The notes beneath the pieces were generated by a model, which was not told the DNA's origin, ran no database searches, and saw nothing but the letters and a program-made list of their open reading frames with translations. Below, piece after piece: positions 1-9,400 of a stretch of 64,000 nt of DNA. Position 1 is the stretch's first letter. Each line of letters opens with the position of its first letter. The stretch is from Pseudomaricurvus alcaniphilus (GTDB taxonomy: Bacteria > Pseudomonadota > Gammaproteobacteria > Pseudomonadales > Cellvibrionaceae): assembly GCF_011440395.1 (NCBI RefSeq), contig NZ_JAAOIX010000001.1:802680-866679 (forward strand), given 5' to 3'. The position numbers were made by a program, and so were the translations under genes.

Positions 1-75
1 GCTAAGCATAGCCTAACTTGTAACCCCGTTAACTATTTAAAACTAAAGCCAGACAATAATTAACAGGAGCCTCAT

Positions 76-1368
76 ATGGGCACCCAAACTCAAAGGGACT
101 ACTGGCTACTCAGCGGTGCTCTCTTTACCTTTTTTCTCACCTGGTCATTTGCATTTTCATTGTTTCCCATATGGCTAAATCAAGCCATCGGACTCACGGG
201 AGAATCCACAGGTATCGTTTTCAGCATCAATGCGTTAGCTGCCTTGCTTATCCAACCCTCCTATGGGTTTATTCAGGATAAACTTGGACTAAAAAAGCAC
301 CTTCTCTACATTACCGCAGCATTTTTGATCCTGAGCGGCCCATTTTTTGTTTTTATATACGGCCCCTTGCTAGCATTTAACCTAACTCTGGGGGCAGCGG
401 TAGGCGGGGTCTATTTTGGCCTGGCGTTCTCTGCTGGTGTTGGCACTTTAGAAAGCTACACTGAGCGAGTGAGCCGCGTGGTTGGTTTCGAGTTTGGAAA
501 AGCTCGGCTCTGGGGATCGCTTGGTTGGGCCGCGGCCACATTTTGTGCTGGCTATTTATTCAATAAAAACCCGAACATCAACTTTTGGATGGCATCACTC
601 AGCGCAATGGCCTTCCTGATCTTACTTCTTTTGGTGCACCCGGCAAACACGCCGGAACAGGAGCAACAGATTGATCAAAAAGCCAGCACACTCAACATCA
701 GTGATGCCCTGAGCCTCTTTACCAATAGGCAATTTTGGGCGTTCGCCATTTTTGTGATGGGCGTATCTTCTATTTATACAACGTACGACCAGCAATTCCC
801 CGTGTACTTTTCATCGTTGTTTCCCAGCAAAGCCGAAGGCAACGCCATGTATGGCTACCTAAATTCATTCCAGGTATTTTTGGAAGCCGGTGGAATGTTT
901 TTGGCACCTTTTATTGTCAATCGAATTGGCGCCAAGAATGGCCTGGTACTTGCCGGCGTAATAATGGCAACACGAATGATTGGCTCCGGGTTTGCGGAAG
1001 GCCCTATCGGCATATCTTGCGTGAAACTATTACACGCAGCGGAACTACCCATCATGCTGGTATCTGTGTTCAAGTACATTTCCGTCACTTTTGACGCAAG
1101 GCTTTCTGCCACTTTGTATCTCATAGGCTTTCAATTTGTCACCCAGATCAGTGCCAGCGTGTTTTCAATCATTGCAGGGGGGATGTACGACCGCTTGGGA
1201 TTTGCAGACTCCTACATAATACTGGGCACAATCGTCGCCAGCTTCGTTATTGTTTGCCACTTCATATTAACCTGTGATCGACAGACTGTCGCGTCAAAGG
1301 GTATGGGTGAGACAGACTCGGATTATCAGGATGCATTCCATACTCCCGCGGCCAAAGAGCTTACCTAA
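76..1368 (+). CDS. LacY/CscB-family sugar:H+ symporter (MFS)
   Basis: A 430-residue inner-membrane permease with about 12 hydrophobic segments that can be aligned by eye over its length with LacY and especially with sucrose permease CscB. The residues LacY needs for sugar binding and proton coupling are kept: E126 and R144 at identical numbers, D238 (LacY D240), E270 (E269), R300 (R302), and the K317/H320/E323 triad (K319/H322/E325). LacY Cys148 is Ser here, as I recall for CscB. It therefore probably imports a disaccharide such as sucrose with a proton; the exact sugar is inferred. An AGGAGC ribosome site lies 7 bases before the ATG. No hydrolase or regulator sits next to it. The gene is clearly more A/T-rich than the rest of the window, suggesting acquisition. 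Confidence 0.9.
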   Translation: MGTQTQRDYWLLSGALFTFFLTWSFAFSLFPIWLNQAIGLTGESTGIVFSINALAALLIQPSYGFIQDKLGLKKHLLYITAAFLILSGPFFVFIYGPLLAFNLTLGAAVGGVYFGLAFSAGVGTLESYTERVSRVVGFEFGKARLWGSLGWAAATFCAGYLFNKNPNINFWMASLSAMAFLILLLLVHPANTPEQEQQIDQKASTLNISDALSLFTNRQFWAFAIFVMGVSSIYTTYDQQFPVYFSSLFPSKAEGNAMYGYLNSFQVFLEAGGMFLAPFIVNRIGAKNGLVLAGVIMATRMIGSGFAEGPIGISCVKLLHAAELPIMLVSVFKYISVTFDARLSATLYLIGFQFVTQISASVFSIIAGGMYDRLGFADSYIILGTIVASFVIVCHFILTCDRQTVASKGMGETDSDYQDAFHTPAAKELT

Positions 1369-1440
1369 ACGCTGGAAAATCATATTTTGCCGCGAGGTCA
1401 CCACTTTTTCGCTCTCTTGACGATGAGGATCGAATTCATG

Positions 1441-1483
1441 CGCTGGAACATAACAGGTCAAATCGGCCTGTCCTGTTCCAGCG
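1441..1483. terminator. Hairpin downstream of the sugar permease
   Basis: Two 17-base arms (1441-1457 and 1467-1483) pair at 15 of 17 positions around a 9-base loop, about 70 bases after the permease stop. There is no T-run after the stem, so it may be a factor-dependent terminator or a 3' stabilising structure rather than a classical intrinsic terminator. Confidence 0.4.
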
Positions 1484-1978
1484 GATATTCGACGACGCTG
1501 TCACTATCCCCATTTTAACACTCCAAAAATTCAGTAACGACCGCGGTAATCCTGACAGTGCAATCATTATCGCTGATCACTGCTACGTCACCGTGGCGAT
1601 TCTCCACCACCTGCTCTTGTTAGTCTCATCCTACGTATCCTGCAGTCAGCCGGGAAGTCGATCAGGCTAGCAGAGTTTCTTGCCCCTTCCTCCGAATTAA
1701 CTTCACGCTCTCCCGCTATTTAGTGGCGCGCTGCGGCAACAGTCAGACAATATTTTACTAAATCGACATGTACCCGGATCGATACTTGAGCTAGATATCA
1801 CGTCTAGCCACGGCATAGAAGCAGCGGGCAACGCAAGCGCAAACATTCCTTTGGCGTCATACCCCAGCACCACGAGAATCACATCAACCGGTAAAGACAC
1901 AAGCACACCTTATAAAATGCCAACAAACTTTTTGCAGCCCCGCCAATGGACCCAACAAACGACAAAGGAAAAGCCACC
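1484..1978. other. Gene-free stretch, no recognisable feature
   Basis: About 500 bases with stops in all frames and no ORF whose product looks like a protein. It has mixed base composition, intermediate between the A/T-rich permease and the GC-rich DNA to the right. It could be decayed coding sequence. I see no repeat, RNA gene or mobile-element end in it. Confidence 0.5.
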
Positions 1979-2556
1979 ATGACCAACACGACCGCAAATA
2001 CACCACAGCCAGCAGCGCGCAGGAATTCTGCACACCAGCACGTCCGCAACGACAGTGACCCGCAACGAATTCGGAGCATTTACAACAGACTCTGGAAGGA
2101 ATACTACTACCGAAGCGCGCGCCCCATTCGCTCGCGAATCGATAGTGCTTGCGACCTTGCAGAAGTCAAGCAACTGCATGTCACTGACGAGTGCCTGTTG
2201 CAACTATGCGAAGAGTTAAAGGCAAGCAATCCCGTGACTAATTTAACCATCCAGAACTACGTTGCCGGCCAATTATTCGAGCGCTCCTGTCTCGATGTAC
2301 TCGAAAAATTCCCGCAACAAGATGACGGCTCCGACGAGTGCAAACGCTGTCGGGTGGACATTGAACTGGCCTCCGCCTGCCTCGCGGCCTGGCATCAGCA
2401 TCAATTAAAATGCTCGACCTGGGCTTGCGACACAACTCGCGGGAAAGACTCTGGCGCGGTGCCGATGTCATCATTGAAGCTGGCGACTGGAGCTTCGATG
2501 ACAGCCGTTCCAAAGTGCGCCTGGCGCTGCCTGAAGCTCAGGGGGCCGGCCAATGA
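1979..2556 (+). pseudogene. Unknown gene, probably frameshifted near 2400
   Basis: The frame starting at the ATG at 1979 (AAAGGA about 10 bases upstream) gives a charged, helical product up to roughly position 2400. After that the same frame turns into a Cys/Trp/Arg-rich run typical of out-of-frame reading, and it would run over the stop of the convergent gene. The frame one base earlier gives a more protein-like segment from 2410 (MLDLGLRHNSRERLWRGADV) that stops at 2556, just before the neighbour ends at 2563. The simplest reading is one gene with a frameshift between about 2380 and 2410. Alternatives are a sequencing error or two overlapping short genes. I do not recognise the family. Confidence 0.35.
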
Positions 2557-2562
2557 GGTCAA

Positions 2563-3651
2563 TCAGCCATCCCGGCCAAGCTGATCTAATATGACCTGTG
2601 CCGCAATTTCCGCCCCTCCCCGCGGCATCTCTGCAGGCGGAACGGCGACGACTGCAGCATGCTGCAAAGCGCGTTTCAATCTGCCGGCATAAAGGTCGGC
2701 ACTGGCAATAAACGCATTGCGACAATAGCGCTCGATGTTCTCCACCAAAACCGGATACTCGCGAAAATTCTCACGGTCGGCGTAGATGATCGGCTTGTTG
2801 TTGGCTATGCACTCGGAAACAATACCGAAACCCGGCTTGGTTACCACCAAATCCATGCTGGCCAGCGTGTCGGAAAAGCTGACGTGGGCGCGGGTGATGG
2901 TGTGAACACTGGAACCCGGCCACTGCAGGGGTTCAACCGCAAAAAATTCATAGTCCGCAAGCTGCGCCAGGTTTTCCAGCGCCTGGCCATTCAGGTTGAG
3001 GGTGGTAAAGGACAGTAACACCCACTGCTTGCTCACATCGGCACCGGTCAACCGCGCCAACTCAGCGCGACGGTTGCTGCCGGGCCGGGCCAATAATGGC
3101 AGATCGATCCGGCGTGGAAACGCCTGCATGGGTTCGGCGAAGGGCATGCGCAGCAACAGGTTGGTGCGTTCATACACGCGGCGAAGCTTGTCCGCATGGA
3201 TTTGCCAGCGCGGGTCATGATCGCTGAATTCAGCGTAGATCCAGTCCCAGCCAAAGTTACCCGTGGCAATATTCGCAATACCCACCTGTTGCGCGGCTTG
3301 CAAGGGAATCGCCGGTATATCGGCCACCACCACCCCCACATTCTCCTGTTTGATGAACGCCACTTCCTGGGCAACGAGTTCGCTTTCACGCCTGGCGAGA
3401 GAGTGTATCGACTCAATTGAAGCGTCGAGGTCGACCTGGATGGAATCTTTTTGCACAAGGCCAACGTCGTATGCGCCGCTGCGAAGGTCAATGCTGTCAT
3501 CAATGCGGCCACTAAAAAATGCCCGTGGCAGGTCGGTTTTAACAATGATGGGCAGGTAGGGCGCGAGGTCGCGCAGCGCATTAAGAATATCGCACGAGCG
3601 GGTGCCGTGACCGTAGCCGTGGGCGGTAATGTAGTAGGCTATTTTCTTCAT
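2563..3651 (-). CDS. MurG/GT-B-like glycosyltransferase-family protein
   Basis: A 362-residue cytoplasmic protein. The N-terminus (ITAHGYGHGTRSCDI, residues 8-22) is the glycine/His-rich loop seen in UDP-glycosyltransferases of the MurG type and in the N-terminal half of L-arabinokinase-like proteins. A C-terminal nucleotide-sugar-like region follows (VTKPGFGIVSECIANNKPII, around residue 270), matching the GT-B pattern of a Gly/Glu loop plus a surface for the donor. It probably transfers or binds a sugar; donor and acceptor cannot be told. It is transcribed alone, convergent with the broken gene to its left. ATG start; no signal peptide. Confidence 0.65.
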   Translation of the reverse strand: MKKIAYYITAHGYGHGTRSCDILNALRDLAPYLPIIVKTDLPRAFFSGRIDDSIDLRSGAYDVGLVQKDSIQVDLDASIESIHSLARRESELVAQEVAFIKQENVGVVVADIPAIPLQAAQQVGIANIATGNFGWDWIYAEFSDHDPRWQIHADKLRRVYERTNLLLRMPFAEPMQAFPRRIDLPLLARPGSNRRAELARLTGADVSKQWVLLSFTTLNLNGQALENLAQLADYEFFAVEPLQWPGSSVHTITRAHVSFSDTLASMDLVVTKPGFGIVSECIANNKPIIYADRENFREYPVLVENIERYCRNAFIASADLYAGRLKRALQHAAVVAVPPAEMPRGGAEIAAQVILDQLGRDG

Positions 3652-3936
3652 CTCAGGGCGACTCTCACGATCAATACAGGAAGCATTGGCGAGTATAGCA
3701 AGACTCCCTGTTTTTCGATCGGGCTAAAGCGGAAGCGTCCAGGCCAAGTGGGGCCAGAGCGTCGATTCTGACCCCGAACTTTGCTCACGCCTGCCGGCTA
3801 TAAGCGCGGCTGCACAACCAATCAAAAGTCTATTGGTGCCGCTTCCGGATTGGCCTTACAATTGCCGCCGCCAGCGCAGGAACGCTGGATAAAACTAACA
3901 CCTCTACTGCTACAGTACTTTACAAAGGACTTAAGT

Positions 3937-4521
3937 ATGTTCAAGAAATCACTGCTGCTCGCCAGCATTTGTACATCCCTTGCCCTGCCCGCAATCGCAT
4001 CCGACCTGTCATACACCTATATTGGCGTGTCCTACGAGACCGGCGAAGTGGCTGACCTGGATTTCGATGGCTTTGGCATTCAGGGCAGTGTCGCACTCAA
4101 CGACAGTTTCTTTCTGCTGGGTGACTACACCAGCCTGGGATCTGACGATGAATTCGATATCGGCTTTGGCTCCGACGACATCGACGCCGAACAACTCGTT
4201 TTAGGTGTTGGCTTCCACACGCCGGTCAGCAACATCGTAGATTTCGTTGCCATTCTTGCCTATGCGGAAGCGGAGGTGAAAACCCGGGGTTTGAAGGAAG
4301 ACGGCAATGGCTACCTGGTGAGCGCCGGCGTCAGGAGCAAACCGACCGACAAGCTGGAGTTTGCGGCCTTTATCAACTACAGCGATATCGAGAATGAAAG
4401 TGAGACCGGTTACGCCCTGGGTGCACGCTACTTTGTGTTACCCCCTGCATCACTGGGCCTCGGCTACGAGTCCGCCGACGATGTGGACGTCTTTGTGTTC
4501 GATATCCGCTTCGACTTCTAG
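3937..4521 (+). CDS. Small outer-membrane beta-barrel protein (OmpA/opacity-like)
   Basis: A 194-residue protein beginning MFKKSLLLASICTSLALPAIA, a clear signal peptide ending at Ala-Ser-Ala-like cleavage before SDLSYTYIG. The mature part alternates polar and hydrophobic residues in short strands, is acidic (many Asp) and ends with an aromatic residue (DIRFDF), the usual C-terminal signature for BAM-inserted barrels. The length suits an 8-strand barrel. An open frame continues upstream to 3781, but AAAGGA at 3924-3929 and the signal peptide fix the ATG at 3937. The role is unknown: such small barrels act as structural porin-like or adhesion proteins. Confidence 0.75.
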   Translation: MFKKSLLLASICTSLALPAIASDLSYTYIGVSYETGEVADLDFDGFGIQGSVALNDSFFLLGDYTSLGSDDEFDIGFGSDDIDAEQLVLGVGFHTPVSNIVDFVAILAYAEAEVKTRGLKEDGNGYLVSAGVRSKPTDKLEFAAFINYSDIENESETGYALGARYFVLPPASLGLGYESADDVDVFVFDIRFDF

Positions 4522-4544
4522 GGCCACTATCAACCGGATCGACC

Positions 4545-4577
4545 GGCGACAGGGTGGTTTGAGCCCATCCTGTCGCC
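4545..4577. terminator. Hairpin between convergent genes
   Basis: GGCGACAG at 4545-4552 pairs with CTGTCGCC at 4570-4577, with partial extension inward. It sits between the stop of the outer-membrane protein gene and the stop of the convergent cupin gene, so it may end transcription from both sides. No T-run follows. Confidence 0.4.
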
Positions 4578-4638
4578 GCTACAAGCTGAAGCCAGGCGCA
4601 ATTTAACCATCTCTGCGATCGCTTGGCCACGGCCTCCG

Positions 4639-5070
4639 TCACTCAGTTTCAACCAGCACACGCTCCTCCTCGCCGGCAACATGTACCCGGAACACTACCG
4701 CCCGCGCGCCGTCCACACCACCCCGGGGAGCGTGCACCGCTCGCGGGGGAATAACATAAACATCACCCGCCTTGAGGATCCGGTCCGGTTTGCCCGCTTC
4801 CACATGTACAGCGGAGCCTTCGATCACGTAAACAAACTCTTCACCGGGGTGATAGTGTGGTGGGACGGTGGCATTGGCCGGGATCACCACGTCGGAGATA
4901 ATGACTTCAAGTCCCTCCCCCATGGTAATGGGTGCGCGCAGCATCTGGTTCGAGCCGGGCGGTGGGTAATGCTGGTCGCGCTCCGCTTCTGCACAGGCAC
5001 CGCAGTCGGTGTTTGACGGTTCACAAGCGGCCAGCAGCAAGGCTGCGAGCAGGATAGTACAGACTTTCAT
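4639..5070 (-). CDS. Cupin-domain lipoprotein
   Basis: A 143-residue protein with a lipoprotein signal (MKVCTILLAALLLAAC, lipobox LLAAC at about 12-16), so it should be anchored to a membrane facing the periplasm. The rest is a single cupin barrel: the first metal-binding motif HYHPGEE with its Tyr/Glu context (residues about 72-78), VYVIEGSA, the strand with GDVYVIPPRAVHAPR (second motif, His), and a short C-terminal strand. The His and Glu ligands suggest a metal-binding small-molecule sensor or enzyme, but no reaction can be named. Monocistronic, convergent with the barrel protein. Confidence 0.8.
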   Translation of the reverse strand: MKVCTILLAALLLAACEPSNTDCGACAEAERDQHYPPPGSNQMLRAPITMGEGLEVIISDVVIPANATVPPHYHPGEEFVYVIEGSAVHVEAGKPDRILKAGDVYVIPPRAVHAPRGGVDGARAVVFRVHVAGEEERVLVETE

Positions 5071-5293
5071 AATGCCCTCCGGTTGCCTGCGCAGTTCACC
5101 TGGGTAACCTGAAAAATTTACCGGCCATCACTGCACCAACCTTCAGTTTGTGCAAAAGGAAATCATTGCTGTTCTGGCTCTGGTTCCAGGTCGTTGGTGA
5201 TAGGGTATGACTTAAGAATACGGCTTCAGGACACAAAAGTATAAGCACAGATTATGGGGCCAATCGACTTCTTTAGCGACAAGGCCATCTTGC

Positions 5294-6466
5294 TCACACG
5301 ATCTCCTGATCCACAAAACACCCCAACCGTCGAATGGCCGGCAACAACTCTTCATCCGCAAACCTGCAGCCGGTACTGCCCGGATCAATTTGTTCCGTCT
5401 TATCCGCCGCGTCCGGGCTGTGACCCTCACCGTCCCGCAGCAGTTGCAGCAGCGGCGCGTAACCCGGCTGCCAGGCCTGCACGTGGCCAAACCGTTGCCG
5501 CAATACTTTGAGGATGGCCATACCGGAATAGTCGAGATCCCCCCAGAACCAGACCGGCCAGGGCGCGGCTTGCTCACCCAACCACCAGCCCTCAAAGCGT
5601 GCTTGCACTGTTGTGCTGGCCGGCCCGTGGTAGTGCAGGCTGACGCCAGCCGCGGCCCGCACCCGCTCGGCACTGCCGCGAAAACCGGCGCCATAGACCA
5701 GCGCCAGCCCCTGCACAGCTGCGGGCTGGCCGCCCAGAGCCTGCACGTAGCTGTCCTGGTTTTCGATAAACAGCACGCCGCTAAATTTTGGCGGCAGGTG
5801 CGCATGCACCAGTACCGGACGCGGTGCAATCTGCAGCTCGGGGAAGGACCGGGCGACCACATCGGCGCGTGCATCCAGCAATTTGGACAGGCCCCAAAAA
5901 CAGCGGGCACTGAGTTGCCGCAAGGTCAGGTTACTGTCTTTATAGCGGCTGAGGCCGGCAAACGCCGCCACCACTTCCGCCGCCGATCTTTGCGCCACCC
6001 GCAGCGGCCGCTGCCGCAGGCACTGGCCGCGGTCGGCAAAATGTTCCGCCCGGGCTGCTACGGCCGACGCCCACTCATCCCGGTAGGGCTGCTGCCGGGG
6101 ACGGTCCAGCCAGGCCCGGCAAATCCCTTCCCCGGCCTCCAGTAGACGCAACATGGCATTCACATAGGGCGGGTCAAACGGCGCCCGTTTGCGATCCGAA
6201 CGAATCTCGAGCACCTGTCCCTCAAGGTCCTGCAACAACTTCCAGCTGCGGTCGGCGGCTTCGTCGTGACGAAACAACTTCGGCACCAGCTTGGGCTCGA
6301 GCCGAATGCCGGGTGGCCGCGCTCGCTCGCTGAGTGACTTTTTATCCAGCATGTCGAGCAAAACGTGGAGCACAGCCAACACTTCGGGTTCGTCCGCCAG
6401 CCACTGCGGACGCGGCGGCAGCGCCGCAGCGGGGTTATTGCTATTGCACGAATCGCGCCCGCTCAT
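5294..6466 (-). CDS. jetD: Wadjet nuclease subunit JetD (Toprim domain)
   Basis: A 390-residue protein, last gene of the Wadjet operon. JetD is the topoisomerase VI-like nuclease that cuts plasmid DNA once the JetABC motor stalls on a small circle. A C-terminal Toprim-like core is visible: VLFIENQDSY with E235, and FWGDLDYSG with D310 and D312, the acid triad that binds the metal. The N-terminal 200 residues are Arg-rich and helical, as in the DUF3322-type DNA-binding part. An open frame extends upstream, but the ATG at 6466 overlaps the jetC stop as ATGA, the usual coupled arrangement in this operon, so I take that start. Confidence 0.85.
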   Translation of the reverse strand: MSGRDSCNSNNPAAALPPRPQWLADEPEVLAVLHVLLDMLDKKSLSERARPPGIRLEPKLVPKLFRHDEAADRSWKLLQDLEGQVLEIRSDRKRAPFDPPYVNAMLRLLEAGEGICRAWLDRPRQQPYRDEWASAVAARAEHFADRGQCLRQRPLRVAQRSAAEVVAAFAGLSRYKDSNLTLRQLSARCFWGLSKLLDARADVVARSFPELQIAPRPVLVHAHLPPKFSGVLFIENQDSYVQALGGQPAAVQGLALVYGAGFRGSAERVRAAAGVSLHYHGPASTTVQARFEGWWLGEQAAPWPVWFWGDLDYSGMAILKVLRQRFGHVQAWQPGYAPLLQLLRDGEGHSPDAADKTEQIDPGSTGCRFADEELLPAIRRLGCFVDQEIV

Positions 6467-9400
6467 CCCGCCGCAAACTCTTCCATAAAGTCGAGTTCCG
6501 CCTGCTGGTAGACCGAGCGCCGGTGACTGTCCCACAGCTCGCGGATGCGCTGCTGGTTGCACTGCTTGCGATCCACCAGCACCCGGGTGGTCAGCTGCCC
6601 CCGGGGCGCGTCGCTGGGTACCTTGGCAAAGACAAACTCGTTGCTGATCAGGTCCATATAGGGGCCGCACTTGCTGGTGGGCATAATAAACACCAGCTGC
6701 AAGCCCAGCGATTCGGTCAGGTAATTGATCACTTCCCGGGAACGGGTTTCATCCATTTTTGAAAACGCCTCGTCCACCAGCACCATGCGCAAATGGGCCT
6801 TGCCTTCGGCAAAGCGCAGGGCCGAGGTGATGGCCGCCGAGCGAATGATATAGGCCGGTGTTTCCAGCTGGCCGCCGGAGCCGGTGCCGTATTCGCTCAG
6901 GGGAATCGGCTCCTTGCCCTCCACCTCCTTGTAGATCTCATAGCGGCGGTAGTTGCGGTAATCGGCAATGCGCTCGAGGTCGCGCAATGCCCGGATCTCG
7001 TCGTCATCGAGCAGCATCGCCATCAACTCGTCGCGCACTTTGCTGGAGCGGGGGTTGAGCGAGGCGTCGAACAGGGTCACCTCGTCACCCAGCCCCGGGG
7101 TTTTGATCACCTCCTCGAAAAAACGCGCATAGTCGCGATACTCTGGCACCCACTCGCTGGCGAAGCGAAAGGTCTCCCGGTCGGCGCCAAAGCGGTGATG
7201 TTGCAACTCCTTGTTCAGCAGTTCGATCTGGCGTTTGCCCTCGCCCAGCGCCTGGTAGATGGCATGACACAGGTGCGAGACAAAAGCGTTGTTAAACGCA
7301 TCCTTGAGCTCCACCAGCCTGGCGTGTTTTTCCGCCAGGATATTGTTCTTGAGAACATTATGCAGTCGATCCAGCTCGCGCCGCACCGCGCACACCGCCT
7401 TGAACAGTTCGGCGTCGTATTCACCGTTGAAGGCGTCAAACACCACCGCGTCGGCCGGCCGACAGTGCTGGTTGTGGGCCATGATTTCATCGCCCAGGCG
7501 TTTCTGCGCCAGGTGCAGCGCTTTCTCCACTTCGGCCCGGTAATTCTTCGCCACCGCCAGGTTCAACTCCCTGGCTTCCCGGTCGGCCAGGTCGAGCCGG
7601 GCCTCCACATCGAAATCTGGCCAGATGCCGGTGATAGCCTGCAGCACGGCTTCGTGCTCCTCCACCTTGTAGCGATTCTGCTCCTGCAAGTCACTCAGGG
7701 CCTTGAGCTGTTTGCCAATGCCCTCCAGCTCATTCTGCAGCCGGCCTTTGCCAGCGTTGAGCTCCGCTTCGCTGGCTTTCAGCTGATCGCTCTTGTCCTG
7801 CAACAGCGCCAGTTGCTGCTCCAGGTCCCGGTGCTCGGACAGGTCCAGTTGCGCCAGCAGGGCGGCGTTTTCTTCCAGCCGCCGCTGCAGAGCCAGGACC
7901 TCGTGCAGCACATCACCGTAGGACGAAGGCCGCAAGCCATCGACATTGCGCAGCAGGGCCGCGTCGCGCTGCATCAGGTCGTTGGCCCGGTGCCAGTCCA
8001 GCTCGATGGCCTCCAGCTCTGCCGCTTTAGCGGCCAGGGCGCGCTCCCGGGCCGCCGCGCCAAAGACCAGTTCGCTGTCGGGCAGGTCGCAGCGCCACAT
8101 GCTGTAGTTGCCGGAACCGAGGCCGTCGTCGGTGAGGCCGCGGCGAGTCGTGCGCAGCTCCTCCGCCGAGGCCACCCGCAAGACACTGCCGTAACTGGCC
8201 ACCAGATAGGCCTTGGCCACCGCGTGGGTGAACTCCAGCACATGGATGATGGAATTTTCCGCGAGGCTGGTATTGGCGGCGTCGGCCGCCGCCTTGCGCC
8301 CCTGCACCACCCGGGCGCGATTGTCCCGCCCGGGCAACTTGCGCACGATGCGGATCGCCTCCGCTTCACAGTCTTCGCTCACCAGGATCGAGAAACGCGC
8401 CCCACCCAGGTAACCCTCGATGGCTGACTGCCAGCGTGAGTCTTTCACTTCGATGTGGTCACACAGCACCCGCGGGTCCGCCTCGGGCAGTTGCTGGCGA
8501 ATGGCCTTCAGGGCCCGCTCCACATAGGGCGGATAGGTCACCTGGTTGGCACCCAGGCGGGCGATCTCGCGCTGTTTTTCCTCACGCTGGTTGCCGAGGC
8601 TGGCGTAGCGCGCCTTGCGGTTATGCACCAGTTCAGCCAACTGCTCGCGGCGACCGGTGCCGGCGTCCTGCCAGTAGTCATACCAGTGATTGTGGGCCAG
8701 CTGTACCCCACGCAGCTTGTCCAGGTCGCCGGCAATGGCCGCGCTGCTGCCCACCGCATCGCGCTGCAGCAGATGGTGGATGTCCGGCAGAATATCCTTC
8801 GCCGAGGCCAACACCGGGCGCAGGGCTGCCTGCCCTTTCAGCCCTGCCAGCGCCGGCAAGGCCTCCACCATATCCGCCTGCCCCAGGGCACGGCTGATCT
8901 CCTGGCTGGCCTGCAGATTGGCCGTCAACAGCTGGTCTTGCTCCAGCACCGCGCGCACTTTGGCCACCAGCGCCTGGTTCAAACCCGCCGCCTGGGCTTC
9001 AAGTTCGTCTTTCTGTTTCAGGGCATCGATCCCCTGGCGCCGGGCTTCCAGGCCAATCAATTGCTGGCGCACGGCTTTCGCCTCCTCGTCGGCACTGGCG
9101 ATGTCGTCCTCCAGCGCCGCGAGCTCCTGGCGCTTGTCTTTTTGCAGGGTCACGCCGCGCAGGTAGTCCTGCTGGCGCAGCTCGTATTCCGCCTGGGCCA
9201 GGGTATAGTCGAGCAGATTCAATTCAATCCACTGGTCGATGTAGACTTGGGCCTGGACTGCGCCGCGCTCCAGGGTGGCAATGGAGGCCTTTAATTGCGC
9301 CGCTTCCCGCTCCATACCGTGGATGGTTTTCAGCTGCGACGAGACCGAGCGAATGGCTTCGCCCAGGTCTTTCTGCTCCAGTATTTCATCGGCCACGAAG

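Noticed and set aside
5212..5910. 232-codon minus-strand frame overlapping jetD in another frame
   Set aside because: Cys/Trp/Arg-rich product typical of an out-of-frame reading of jetD.
6793..8427. Long open frame on the plus strand (544 codons) opposite jetC
   Set aside because: It is antisense to a clear SMC ATPase and gives a His/Gln/Leu/Val-rich product typical of the complement of GC-rich genes; no motif is seen.
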